Source: Anaerolineae bacterium (GTDB lineage: Bacteria > Chloroflexota > Anaerolineae > Aggregatilineales > J027). From it: DNA of 43,126 nucleotides. Positions within the stretch are counted from its first letter, which is position 1. Every line of letters starts with the position of its first letter. A program made the position numbers and the translations under genes. Positions 25,045-34,557 of this stretch are shown in pieces. The stretch is taken from positions 1 through 43,126 of the forward strand of contig JAIOHL010000051.1 in assembly GCA_019913005.1 (NCBI GenBank). The letters are read 5' to 3'. A model generated the notes under the pieces. The model saw only the letters and a program-made list of their open reading frames with translations, did not search any database and had not been told where the DNA came from.

Positions 25045-27426
25045 ATGGGAACCTTTGATGAAAACGCGCAGGTAAAGCGGGGCATAGAATCACTATTTCC
25101 AAGTCTGCCTGTCCCGCCAACACCGCTTGTCGGACGCCAGAATGAGGTGGCTACCGCTACCGACCTGCTTCGACGTGCGGACGTGCGTTTGGTAACCCTC
25201 ACCGGTCCACCGGGTGTCGGCAAAACACGCCTTGCGCTAGAAATCGCCAATCGGCTGCTTACCCATTTCACAGATGGGGTTTACTTCATCAATCTGGCTC
25301 CTATCGCAGAGTTCCATCTAGTCTTGCCAACTATTGCACACACGTTAGGTTTCAGACAGGTTACCGCTCATCCGCTCATCGAGGAATTGAAGTATTTCCT
25401 AGTGAACCAGCGCGTGCTGCTGGTCTTGGACAACTTCGAGCAGGTGATTCAGGCTGCGCCCGCCTTGACGGACCTGCTGCAAGCGACACTCCACCTGAAG
25501 ATACTGGTGACCAGCCGTGAACTGCTCCGCGTTTCTGGCGAACACATCTTTCCGGTGCCGACGCTCCCACTCCCACCCGTGCTGGTGGATCAGCGGGTGC
25601 CTCGAGTTTGGGCTGCACTGCCACCTGAGCGCCTGATTGACTACGGAGCGGTGAAGCTCTTTGTGCAATGCGCCGTTGCTCTACAACCGGACTTTGCTCT
25701 CACACCGGATAACGCCTTAATCGTGGCGGGAATCTGTTGTCGGTTGGACGGCTTGCCATTGGCAATCGAGCTGGCGGCGGCACGTATTCGCCATCTACCG
25801 CCGCAGGAGATTTACGACCGGTTGGAGCATCGGCTACATCTGCTCACGGGTGGAGCACGCGACCTACCCCTGCGCCAACACACGCTGCGTGCCGCGATTG
25901 AGTGGAGCTATAACCTGCTGGAGACCAGCGAAAGACTCCTGTTTGCACGGCTCGCAGTCTTTAGCGGCGGATGCTCACTCGAAGCGGCTGAGGCCGTATG
26001 CGCGGAAGCGCTGTCAATACCAGTATTTGATGGCCTAGCTTCCCTTGTCGATAAGAGTCTCGTCCAGCGCAAGGCGACATCAGGCGGTGCAACTCGTTTT
26101 GTTCTGTTGGAAATGATGCATGAGTATGCCCGTGAGCTGTTGCAGGCCAGCGGCGAACTGGACACGCTCCGTAGGCAGCACGCTGTCTATTTTCGAGAAT
26201 TGGCTGAACGCGCCGAAATTGAACTGAGGCTGGCTCACCAGAAATACTGGTTTCACCTGCTGGATACGGAAATCGACAATTTACGTGCAGCACTGGAATG
26301 GTCACTTGAGAGCGGCGATGTGACCGTTGGAATCTGCATTATGAGTGGAACCTTCCTCTATTGGATTGTTTATTCACGCCAAGATGAAGGCATTCAGTGG
26401 ACTCAATCATTGCTCGTGCGGATAGACGAAGTCGTGAAGGAGTACCAAATTCATTTACTGCGCAGTGCGGCCCCTTTGATCGCATACCGCGATCTAGAGG
26501 CTGCCAGCCGGCTAGCTCAGCAAGCGGTAGCCATTGCACGCGAGTATGGGGATAAAAGACAGCTTGGGTGGTCACTGTGGGCTTTGAGTACGACACTCGC
26601 GCGTGACTCTGAAGCAGAGGCGTGGATTCAGGAAGCCCTCGTTCTGTTCCGGGAAGTGGGCGATCAACCCGGTCTTGGGCTGGTGTATAACTCCATGGGC
26701 GAGCGAGCGCGTTTGCGGGGTGACGATGTGCGAGCCAGAAGTGCCTATGAAGAATCTCTAGCCATCGCTGAGCGTACCGGCGATGCACGCCGCCAGTATT
26801 ACGTCCTTTTCAACCTCGCATTTGTTGCACAACACGAAGGCAATCATCAGGATGCGATTCGGCTGATACTCCGTTCACTCGCGCTATGTCAGGACCTCGG
26901 TGTGCCAACCGATGTGGCTCAGGAATTGCTGGCGCTTGCCGGGTCGCTGGGAGCGTTAGGCGAACCTGAGAAAGCGGCGCGTTTGTTCGGCGCAGCACAC
27001 ACCTTTCTTGAACGCAGTGGCGCGTTGATTGACCCCAGCGACCAGCCCGAACATGATCGGAATATCGCCTTTGTGCGCACCCAGCTTGGCGAGGCGGCTT
27101 ATGAAGCGGCATGGGCCGAAGGTCAAGCGATGACGCTCGATCAGGCAGTCGCCTATGCACAAACCGTACCCAACTCCGACGAGCTGCCTGTGTCTCGCCC
27201 CCGACTCGACCAAGAAACTCAGCGACCTAGCGGACTGACCCGCCGCGAACTGGAAGTGGCGCTCCTGATCACGGAAGGCAAATCAAACCGCGAAATTGCC
27301 GATGCGTTTGTGATCGCCGAACGCACTGTCGAGGGGCATGTCAGCAATATCCTCTCCAAGTTAGGCTTCCGGTCGCGTGCTCAGGTCTCCGCTTGGGTGG
27401 TCAAGAACGCGCTGTCAGACCGCTAA
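25045..27426 (+). CDS. STAND ATPase / LuxR-family transcriptional regulator
   Basis: 793-aa regulator of a type abundant in Chloroflexota and Actinomycetota. After a short N-terminal stretch with PTPLVGRQNEV comes an NB-ARC-like ATPase with Walker A GPPGVGKT (54-61), Walker B VLLVLDNFEQV and ILVTSREL. A helical TPR-like region follows, and at the C-terminus (~724-785) a LuxR HTH: GLTRRELEVALLITEGKSNR, then EIADAFVIAERTVEGHVSNI. Such proteins are usually ligand-gated activators of nearby genes. The FAD oxidoreductase gene begins 166 bases downstream in the same direction and is the obvious candidate target. GC content seems a bit higher than in the flanking element genes, so the pair may be cargo. 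Confidence 0.9.
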   Translation: MGTFDENAQVKRGIESLFPSLPVPPTPLVGRQNEVATATDLLRRADVRLVTLTGPPGVGKTRLALEIANRLLTHFTDGVYFINLAPIAEFHLVLPTIAHTLGFRQVTAHPLIEELKYFLVNQRVLLVLDNFEQVIQAAPALTDLLQATLHLKILVTSRELLRVSGEHIFPVPTLPLPPVLVDQRVPRVWAALPPERLIDYGAVKLFVQCAVALQPDFALTPDNALIVAGICCRLDGLPLAIELAAARIRHLPPQEIYDRLEHRLHLLTGGARDLPLRQHTLRAAIEWSYNLLETSERLLFARLAVFSGGCSLEAAEAVCAEALSIPVFDGLASLVDKSLVQRKATSGGATRFVLLEMMHEYARELLQASGELDTLRRQHAVYFRELAERAEIELRLAHQKYWFHLLDTEIDNLRAALEWSLESGDVTVGICIMSGTFLYWIVYSRQDEGIQWTQSLLVRIDEVVKEYQIHLLRSAAPLIAYRDLEAASRLAQQAVAIAREYGDKRQLGWSLWALSTTLARDSEAEAWIQEALVLFREVGDQPGLGLVYNSMGERARLRGDDVRARSAYEESLAIAERTGDARRQYYVLFNLAFVAQHEGNHQDAIRLILRSLALCQDLGVPTDVAQELLALAGSLGALGEPEKAARLFGAAHTFLERSGALIDPSDQPEHDRNIAFVRTQLGEAAYEAAWAEGQAMTLDQAVAYAQTVPNSDELPVSRPRLDQETQRPSGLTRRELEVALLITEGKSNREIADAFVIAERTVEGHVSNILSKLGFRSRAQVSAWVVKNALSDR

Positions 27427-27592
27427 TCTTCCCAGCATTTAACCCAAACTCCCGTACTCTATCTCCAAAACCACGTGTTTTCCACCGTGTCCGGAATGGG
27501 CTGTCCTGTTACAGTGAATTTGCCGGTACGCAAACCGACACTCGTACAAGTTCAGCTCAGGCAATTGGTCATGTCTAGTGAGGAGAACACAA

Positions 27593-28987
27593 ATGTTAGA
27601 ACAGATGGTACTCGACCAACAGCAAGTCCAGACGCTGCAAAGCAGGCTGCGCGGACAGCTTCTGCGCCCAAGTGACACGGCATATCCTGAAGCCTGTCAC
27701 ATCTATAACGGAATGATCGACCGCCATCCTGCTCTGATCGCCCGCTGCGTTGATGTGGCTGATGTCATCGCTGCCGTCAATTTCGCCCGTGACAATCAGC
27801 TTCCGCTGGCGATACGTGGCGGCGGGCACAACGGGGCTGGCTTAAGCCTAGTAGATGATGGGCTGGTAATTGATCTTTCGCTGATGAAGAGCGTCCACGT
27901 TGATAAGAAAGCAGGAACGGTGCGCGTCGAGGGCGGCTGTGTATGGGGCGATGTTGATCATGCGACTCACCCATTTGGCGTGGCTGTACCGAGTGGTTTC
28001 ATCTCCACAACGGGCGTAGGCGGGCTGACACTGGGCGGCGGCTTGGGTTATCTCACGCGCAAATATGGATTGACGATTGACAACCTGCTGGCGGTGGAGA
28101 TTGTGCTAGCAGATGGACGTTGTATTACGGCGAACGCTGATACAAATGCTGATCTGTTCTGGGCCGTGCGCGGTGGCGGTGGCAATTTCGGAGTAGTTAC
28201 CTCGTTCCTGTTTAGAGCAAATTCAGTCAGCACGGTATATGGTGGTCCGATGTTCTGGTCGCTCGACCAAGCGGCGACCATCATGAAGCGCTGGCGTGAT
28301 CTCATTCTGAGCGCGCCAGAAGACATTAACGGCTGGTTCGGATTCCACCATGTGCCGCCCGTGCCAATGTTCCCACAAGAGCATCATCTGAAGAAGGTCT
28401 GCGTTGTGACTTGGTGTTATACTGGCGACCCAGCACGCGCGGAGGATGTTTTTGCGCCGATCCGTCAGTGGGCAACGCCGTTAATGGACTTTGTGGGGGA
28501 AATTCCTTGGCCCGCACTTCAGAATCTGTTCGATGGGCTTTACCCGCCGGGCTTGCAGTGGTACTGGCGAGCCGACTTCGTCAAAGAAATTAGTGATCAG
28601 GCGATTGACCTGCACCTGAAGTATGCTGAACAACTTCCGACCGGGCATTCGACCATGCATCTGTATCCGATCAATGGCGCAGCTCATCGCGTTGGAAAGA
28701 ATGACACGGCATGGAGCTTCCGGGACGCCAATTTCGCGCAGGTGATCGTTGGCGTTGATCCCGACCCATCGAACAACGCGCGGATGATCCAGTGGGCGCA
28801 GGATTACTGGACAGCGTTGCATCCCCATTCAGCGGGCGGCGCCTATGTGAACATGATGATGGAAGAAGGCGAAGATCGGATCAAGGCTGCCTATCGCGAC
28901 AATTACCAGCGCCTAGCAGCGATTAAAGCGAAATACGATCCCAACAATCTGTTTCACGTGAACCAGAATATTAAGCCACAGCCGTAG
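27593..28987 (+). CDS. FAD-binding oxidoreductase of the berberine-bridge/VAO type
   Basis: 464 aa from the ATG at 27593, chosen because AGGAG (27581-27585) lies seven bases ahead. An earlier in-frame start at 27578 is less likely. FAD_binding_4 domain: PLAIRGGGHNGAG with His79 as the probable covalent flavin attachment site, then FISTTGVGGLTLGGGLGYLT and DLFWAVRGGGGNFGVVTSF. The C-terminal berberine-bridge (BBE) domain ends YDPNNLFHVNQNI. The cysteine that gives a second flavin link in bicovalent members is not seen at the GVGGLTLGGG segment, so attachment would be through His only. Oxidises an unknown alcohol, sugar or aromatic substrate. Probably regulated by the upstream STAND/LuxR protein. 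Confidence 0.9.
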   Translation: MLEQMVLDQQQVQTLQSRLRGQLLRPSDTAYPEACHIYNGMIDRHPALIARCVDVADVIAAVNFARDNQLPLAIRGGGHNGAGLSLVDDGLVIDLSLMKSVHVDKKAGTVRVEGGCVWGDVDHATHPFGVAVPSGFISTTGVGGLTLGGGLGYLTRKYGLTIDNLLAVEIVLADGRCITANADTNADLFWAVRGGGGNFGVVTSFLFRANSVSTVYGGPMFWSLDQAATIMKRWRDLILSAPEDINGWFGFHHVPPVPMFPQEHHLKKVCVVTWCYTGDPARAEDVFAPIRQWATPLMDFVGEIPWPALQNLFDGLYPPGLQWYWRADFVKEISDQAIDLHLKYAEQLPTGHSTMHLYPINGAAHRVGKNDTAWSFRDANFAQVIVGVDPDPSNNARMIQWAQDYWTALHPHSAGGAYVNMMMEEGEDRIKAAYRDNYQRLAAIKAKYDPNNLFHVNQNIKPQP

Positions 28988-29004
28988 CCGCCGGAATTTT
29001 CGGA

Positions 29005-29039
29005 GACCCGTGACGGGCAAACGATCGCTTTCACGGGTC
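29005..29039 (+). terminator. Hairpin after the FAD oxidoreductase gene
   Basis: Perfect 9-base arms GACCCGTGA (29005-29013) and TCACGGGTC (29031-29039), starting 18 bases after the stop codon. No U-run follows (AAAACAA), so intrinsic termination is uncertain. Confidence 0.4.
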
Positions 29040-29134
29040 AAAACAATAAGCAGATGGATGAGTCGTCGGTAGTTTCCCCAGCTTCTCGTATGTCAACGGT
29101 GCGGGTTGTACGAAGCCTTTCGTGGCAGCATTAA

Positions 29135-29332
29135 ATTCGGTTCATCGCCACTCTCAAGTTATCTGGAAGTCATCGGGCTGTCGAATTTCAAAACTCGACG
29201 TACTTTCATGAGATCACCACTCCTTCAGAAGTGGCAAAAGATAACTGGCGACATGCCGATAATCTAAGATGGGTGCAATTGATACAAGCGCAGTGGGACT
29301 TTTGGAGCGCTATCGATCCTATCAAGGGTTAG
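29135..29332 (+). pseudogene. Gene remnant, 65 codons without a start
   Basis: An open stretch to a TAG at 29332, with no ATG, GTG or TTG start in frame after the preceding TAA. The translation looks protein-like (IRFIATLKLSGSHRAVEFQN, then HEITTPSEVAKDNWRHADNL and RWVQLIQAQWDFW). Probably the 3' end of a broken gene left at the boundary of the FAD/regulator cargo. It overlaps the convergent primase stop by 11 bases. The rest of 28988-29321 shows only the hairpin at 29005-29039. Confidence 0.35.
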
Positions 29333-30266
29333 GTGACTTTGCATATAATCCACCATAGCGGGTAGGGTCTACACCGATGAGGGTGCATAACTCCTTCAAC
29401 AAGATTTGGCCGTGCCGCCCAAAGCAGCGACCCATGCCATGTAGAGGTGAAAAGCCGAAGTGACGACCCGGTTGATCGCGGGTATGTCCACAAGGACACA
29501 GGCTGCCAATCCAGCCGTTTTTTTGAACGAAGCCAGCGTAATTTCGTAAGAGGACATGGACGACTGCCTCCACTAGATCAGAGTTGAGTTCATCCGAAAG
29601 TGTGGGAGGAGCACGCCAACAGGTAGGAGGCCTAGCCTGCTGGCGCGGTGGTGACTCGATTTGAAATGCCCGGAAGTCAGCTAAGGTGTAACGACGGTGT
29701 TCGGCTAACCACAATAGTTGGCAGGGGCAGTTCACATCCGGTTTGGTATTGTAGCTGCCGGGCAGCCGAAGGGCATTGGTCGGTGTGGTGACATCACCAC
29801 CCAACTGCTGCGCTAGACCTGCCAACACCCGATGGGCGGTGTGGAAATCGGTGGTCGGTGTAATGAACCAGTAGAGGTGCAGCCCACGCCCACTACCAAC
29901 CATCGCCGAAGCCGCTGGCATTCCCGCTCGCCCAGCTGTCTGAATACGCTGAAAGCTGGTGGTTAAGTCCCCATCCAGATCAGCAAACAAGGCAGGCAGC
30001 ACCAGCAAGTCAGATTGCCCACCCCGTTTCCAGCGTTCTAAGGGATACTTCCGCAGCGCTATGGAGAAGTAGGCTCCCCAACCCTGTGCATTGGCGGTCA
30101 TAAGATCGGTGAGCGCCTGATGTACCGCTGTTTTATCCGTGATTTCAATGTGACGGGAGGGGGTCGGGAGGCGTTTACTCGGATGAATAGCGGTCAGCGT
30201 GAGATACCCCGCCGACTGACCCTGATAGATGGTGCATAAGAGGTGCAGGGTGGTGTCGGGAATCAT
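29322..30266 (-). CDS. Archaeo-eukaryotic-type DNA primase (RepB/PrimPol-like)
   Basis: 314-aa protein with AEP signatures: the acidic metal site LFADLDGD (Asp96 and Asp98), the GSGRGLHLYWF strand-helix motif (His130), and ALRLPGSYNTKP. The C-terminal part has a zinc-binding cluster CPCGHTRDQPGRHFGF followed by GMGRCFGRHG, as in many plasmid and phage primases. It would synthesise primers for element replication. It follows the helicase-methyltransferase by 8 bases in the same operon. No separate helicase domain is fused. Confidence 0.83.
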   Translation of the reverse strand: MIPDTTLHLLCTIYQGQSAGYLTLTAIHPSKRLPTPSRHIEITDKTAVHQALTDLMTANAQGWGAYFSIALRKYPLERWKRGGQSDLLVLPALFADLDGDLTTSFQRIQTAGRAGMPAASAMVGSGRGLHLYWFITPTTDFHTAHRVLAGLAQQLGGDVTTPTNALRLPGSYNTKPDVNCPCQLLWLAEHRRYTLADFRAFQIESPPRQQARPPTCWRAPPTLSDELNSDLVEAVVHVLLRNYAGFVQKNGWIGSLCPCGHTRDQPGRHFGFSPLHGMGRCFGRHGQILLKELCTLIGVDPTRYGGLYAKSPNP

Positions 30267-30274
30267 AGACCCGC

Positions 30275-33200
30275 CTAACCCTCGAACAAAGCCAGTTGAT
30301 GCACCTCATGGGTTGGGGCTGATTCACAGCGCGGTGCTTTCGACAGGATTGGTTGAGTAGGCTTCAGTGCAGATTCAAGCGCATCAGGTGCAGTGGATAG
30401 GCTGACCCGGCGACGCGGCAGTTTGGTTTTGGGTGGCAACTGGGAGCGACTAGGTGACTGGTCAGCCTTAATCGCTGGTTGATCGGGTATCCCGCCTAAC
30501 TCGATAGCACATTGCTCGAGGGCATCATAGTTGGCATGTTCAGGCAGACGGACTTGCGCGGCCTGTTGGATGACCCGACGCGCTAAACCCTCGAACTGGA
30601 TGAACTGGGGTTGCGAGTCAGGATAACCAATCACGCGGTAACGGTAAGGCGCTTGGGCTGCTAATTGTTGAGCCGACTGTTCAGCCTCAGCAAGTGAGGC
30701 AAAAAGATTGATGGGCAGGGAGCCATTCACATGATGGGAGATAATCTGCCAAGTGCGGGTCTCGGTTAACCAGCGTTCGACTACAAACCACTGCGGGGAG
30801 GGGACAGGTTGAGATTCAGGTGTTTGTTCATTGGCATCCACCATCCAGAGGCTTTCACGCCCCGCTTCCGCACTGGACGCCGCTTGGAAGAGGTCACGCA
30901 GATTGGTCACACCCGTGTCCTCATCGAGGGACTTCGCCAGTTCGGCAATCAGATCGTTGGCCTCATCCCCGCCATCGGTGAGTTCACTCAAGCCAATGTC
31001 GCTGTCGCCATACAATAACTTGGCGGCCCGTTGTTTGCGCCCAATGAGAGCAACGGCACGGGCTTCCATACTCTCCTCATAATAAGGATAGTAGGTGCGG
31101 CAGGCATCGGTTTGGATAATGCGCCATGCCCGCCGTGAGGCTTGAATGGTGACGTAGAGGCTGTAATTGATTTCAAAAAATACCAACGTTGGAAAAGCCA
31201 CTAAGTCAAGCCCCGTTTGAACCAACTTGGGATTGGCAAGGAAGATATTGCAGCCCGCCTTGAGTTGGGTTTCCAACACGGCTTCACGCTTTTTGGGTTC
31301 AACCTTGCTATACAGGATAAAAGGCTTGGCGCTAGGGATATGTTGGGTCAGCAACTGCACCAGTCGTGGTTGAATATCGCGGGTCGCGCTTTGTTCAACA
31401 AAAATGCCAACTTTACGCCCCTCGGCCAATTCCGCTTGCACGGTCTCGATGAGCCACTGTTCTTTGGCATACAGGCGTTCCTCGCCTAAGTTCGGCATGG
31501 CCCAGACCGCACGTTCCATTTGGATCGGCACACCGTCGTCACCGCGCAGCTTACGCCGATGCATCACTTTTTCGGCACGGAAGGGTGCATTGGGATAACT
31601 CAACAACGTGCGGAGATAACGCCCTAAAAAGCTGGCATCCCCTTCTAAACGACATTGAAAGAGGTACTCACCCAGCGCCTGTTTGGTATCATCATAAACA
31701 TCCCGCAGGTCAGCATCCATTTCGATGGGTACTGGGATTTCCTCATAGGGGGGCATGTCACTAATGTCGGTCAAACCGACAAACAGGGCATGGTCGAGGA
31801 TTTCACGTACCAGCATGGGTGAGGTACCGGGCGCTTCCTGCGGTTGATGTTCGATACGGGCTTTACCGGTGTAACGTCCCGATTGATCATACTGCGGTTT
31901 GTATTCCACGATGCGTTCCAACGACCCCATCTGATCCACCCAACGGGCCAGTTGTTTGCCTTTGTTGGCATTCTGTTCACCCCAATTGTAGCGACGGGTC
32001 ACTCTTGGATTGAGTTGATATTCCAGTCCAAAAATGGATGATGCTACACCGCCGTAGAGTGTTCCTGTCAAGCCGATAATCTTCTCTGCGGCATTGCACA
32101 AGACTGCGAAGGCATTGCCCTGATCGGAAGCCAACCCTTTCATTTCGTGGACTTCATCGCTTACGAAAAGATAGACTCGCCCCGGATGGACTCGCGCAAG
32201 GTAATCGGCCAGTGCCATACGTGGGTTCTTGCGGGGGAATTTTTCACCCGCTTTGGGTGCGCTGAAGGTGCGTTTATCTTGCCAGAGAGCACCACCACAG
32301 GTGTGACAGGTACGGGGCGCATCATTCAACCATGCCCGTGTCGCTACCTTCTCGCCCTTCTGATCTTTGGTGATTACTGCACCACAACTGGGACAGAGTG
32401 GCACATCGTAGGTGTGAATACGGGAGCGCCCTTTGAGATCATCAGGTGGTTCCGTGCCGATGTGCCATAGAGCGGTGTGATGTTTGTGCCATTGAACAGC
32501 GGCTTCCCAGCCTTCATCCAGCTTGGCCCGTTCGCGTGCAATGATGCCCACTTTAAGTGTATGCGGCAGCAGGCGACCACACTTGTCCATAAAGGCCCGG
32601 GTGTCGTCGACACTTTCGAGGATTTCCACATAGCTGCTGGGCGTAACCTTGCCAATCTCACGTTTCCACTTTTCGACGAGGTGGGGTGGGCACATCACGA
32701 GCGTCACTTGATCGGGCTTCATGTGGGTCTGCATGGCTGCGGCGAGGGTAGCGCCCATCACCGATTTCCCAACCCCGGGTTCACCCACCAGATAAATGCC
32801 CTTACGCTGTTGGAGAGCGGTGTAGGCGGCGGCAATGACGTGTTTTTGGGTGCTGAAAAGCCCTTTGCCGATGCGAACCCGGTTGAGGATGGGTGCGATA
32901 CAAGCATAGTTAAAGTCGTAGAGCGGTTTAAAGTGGGTGTTGAGATAATCCAACAGGGCGGTCTTGTGTTCGTGTATGAAGGTCACCAGCGCCGCATCAC
33001 CTGTCATGGGTAGCATTTCGCCACGTTCGGTCAACAGGGTAATCGTGACCACCGGGCGGGTGCGATAGACCTCACGTTCGGTAACGGTGGGGTCATCCTC
33101 GTTCACCTCCTCCGGTGCTTCGCGCAGTTCTTCAACGGTGCGAATGGTGCTGCGAACGGCGGTGCGTCCCAATTCGCCATGTTCCAGAATCAGGCCATTA

Positions 33201-34045
33201 AACATACCAGCGGCCAATACCAGACCAATTTGCATCCCGCGTGGTTGCACGATGGGACGGATGTCGTCTAGCGGCGGTGGTGGTTCGAGTAGGGTCTGAA
33301 ATTGGGCCGTCTGATGGGCACTCCCAGTTTGGAGGGCGGCCAGCATCAGTTCCGGTGTGAGAATTTTCGGCGCGAATAGGAAACGCTGACTGGGATGTGG
33401 AGCAGGAAACTGATAACGCGGTTCGGGTAATATCTCCAACTGACTGGGCTTCTGGACGCTCTGTAGAATCCGTTGGGCCAAGACTGAGGGTTCTTGATTG
33501 GCTTGACCGATACGCCCAATGACTACCACCTGCCGATATTCACCTAGGTGCAGTTCCGGGACTTCCCAAATGTCCACCTGCGAACAGTTTTTTGCCAATA
33601 CGACGGCAGATTCGGCAGTGACATGGTGGGCGTACACGACCCATGCCACATATCCACCCGTTTGCACCCATTTGAGGGTGTGTTTAAGAAAACTCAGTTC
33701 ACGCCGCTTCTCCTCACTGCCCATATCCCATGTATACGGGGGATTCACCCATGCCATGAGAAAGCCGCTGGTCGAGGTGCGCAGTTGAAAGAGATCGCCT
33801 TGAACCGCCTGCACCGTGCCGAATTTCTCCACGCAAGCCGCCGCTCGTTCGGTGTCAAGTTCATTGGCATAGGGTGTCAGATGCCAACTTTCAGCGAGGT
33901 GCTGTAGAGCCACTCCTTCGCCAGCACAGGGATCGAGCAGTCTGCCACCCTGTGTCGCCGGGGCGAATAGACCAGCAACATGTGGTAAGTAGTTCTCAGG
34001 GAATGGATAATACCCTCCCTTTTCCAGTGAGGTTAGTCTGGGCAT
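30275..34045 (-). CDS. DNA adenine methyltransferase - SF2 helicase fusion
   Basis: 1256 aa. Residues ~10-190 form a class I SAM-dependent methyltransferase (DUF6094-like): LLDPCAGEG (37-45), ANELD, and the amino-methyltransferase catalytic NPPY (101-104). After a linker, an SF2/SNF2-like helicase follows. Motif I is GEPGVGKS (421-428) and motif II is DEVH (630-633). LTGTLYGG serves as motif III, and the C-terminal lobe has QTGLDLVAF and QASRRAWRI. Between motifs I and II sits a four-cysteine zinc insert (CPSCG and CHTCGG, ~545-582). The ~300-aa C-terminus is of unknown fold. Methylase-helicase fusions on phages and plasmids (for example DarB of P1) protect incoming DNA from restriction; that role or a replication role is possible here. 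Starts with AAGGAT upstream; likely co-transcribed with the primase. Confidence 0.88.
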   Translation of the reverse strand: MPRLTSLEKGGYYPFPENYLPHVAGLFAPATQGGRLLDPCAGEGVALQHLAESWHLTPYANELDTERAAACVEKFGTVQAVQGDLFQLRTSTSGFLMAWVNPPYTWDMGSEEKRRELSFLKHTLKWVQTGGYVAWVVYAHHVTAESAVVLAKNCSQVDIWEVPELHLGEYRQVVVIGRIGQANQEPSVLAQRILQSVQKPSQLEILPEPRYQFPAPHPSQRFLFAPKILTPELMLAALQTGSAHQTAQFQTLLEPPPPLDDIRPIVQPRGMQIGLVLAAGMFNGLILEHGELGRTAVRSTIRTVEELREAPEEVNEDDPTVTEREVYRTRPVVTITLLTERGEMLPMTGDAALVTFIHEHKTALLDYLNTHFKPLYDFNYACIAPILNRVRIGKGLFSTQKHVIAAAYTALQQRKGIYLVGEPGVGKSVMGATLAAAMQTHMKPDQVTLVMCPPHLVEKWKREIGKVTPSSYVEILESVDDTRAFMDKCGRLLPHTLKVGIIARERAKLDEGWEAAVQWHKHHTALWHIGTEPPDDLKGRSRIHTYDVPLCPSCGAVITKDQKGEKVATRAWLNDAPRTCHTCGGALWQDKRTFSAPKAGEKFPRKNPRMALADYLARVHPGRVYLFVSDEVHEMKGLASDQGNAFAVLCNAAEKIIGLTGTLYGGVASSIFGLEYQLNPRVTRRYNWGEQNANKGKQLARWVDQMGSLERIVEYKPQYDQSGRYTGKARIEHQPQEAPGTSPMLVREILDHALFVGLTDISDMPPYEEIPVPIEMDADLRDVYDDTKQALGEYLFQCRLEGDASFLGRYLRTLLSYPNAPFRAEKVMHRRKLRGDDGVPIQMERAVWAMPNLGEERLYAKEQWLIETVQAELAEGRKVGIFVEQSATRDIQPRLVQLLTQHIPSAKPFILYSKVEPKKREAVLETQLKAGCNIFLANPKLVQTGLDLVAFPTLVFFEINYSLYVTIQASRRAWRIIQTDACRTYYPYYEESMEARAVALIGRKQRAAKLLYGDSDIGLSELTDGGDEANDLIAELAKSLDEDTGVTNLRDLFQAASSAEAGRESLWMVDANEQTPESQPVPSPQWFVVERWLTETRTWQIISHHVNGSLPINLFASLAEAEQSAQQLAAQAPYRYRVIGYPDSQPQFIQFEGLARRVIQQAAQVRLPEHANYDALEQCAIELGGIPDQPAIKADQSPSRSQLPPKTKLPRRRVSLSTAPDALESALKPTQPILSKAPRCESAPTHEVHQLALFEG

Positions 34046-34166
34046 ATTGTGTTATCCTTTGAGTACAAATTTAGGAATGCTTGCTGTGGTAAAGAAAGTG
34101 GCTGCTACAAGCTAGACTGCGAGTTTTAGAACGACTCGGTGAGAATTACGATTAGGGAGTTCTCTT

Positions 34167-34556
34167 ATGCGAATAGTGAAATACAAAACGCATTGGGCAT
34201 ACGCCGGAAAAGGCGTTCCATGTGAAGAAGCATTAGCTGAATTCATCCTTGATTTCCCCTATTTGATGTCAACACATGCAGGGGTAATTCCGCCGCTACA
34301 TATTTTGAACGAGGTTCTAAAAACAGGTGGTCATAACGGTGGAATGGGGCCGGGTGCAACGTGGGAGCCATTTCAAATTGATGAGGTTGAGTATTCTGAA
34401 TTGGTGGATGGCCTCACAAAGATGGACTTTGAAAGCATCCGCGAGAAACATCCCTATTTTCGATTTAACGCTGCCTTTGTGGATGAAGCCTTGCACGACT
34501 GCAAAAATCATACCGATTGGCTGGGGCAAGTACGTAAGAAATACCAAGGCAAATAA
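34167..34556 (+). CDS. Hypothetical protein, 129 aa
   Basis: Rightward gene inserted between leftward ones. The start at 34167 is preceded by GGGAG at a normal distance. The product is soluble, starts MRIVKYKTHWAYAGKGV and has a Gly-rich loop (KTGGHNGGMGPGATWEPF) followed by helices. It ends 1 base before the stop of the convergent 34558 gene. No family recognised. Its opposite orientation inside a leftward operon suggests a later insertion or an immunity/adaptor role, but nothing in the sequence decides this. Confidence 0.6.
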   Translation: MRIVKYKTHWAYAGKGVPCEEALAEFILDFPYLMSTHAGVIPPLHILNEVLKTGGHNGGMGPGATWEPFQIDEVEYSELVDGLTKMDFESIREKHPYFRFNAAFVDEALHDCKNHTDWLGQVRKKYQGK

Positions 34557-34557
34557 A

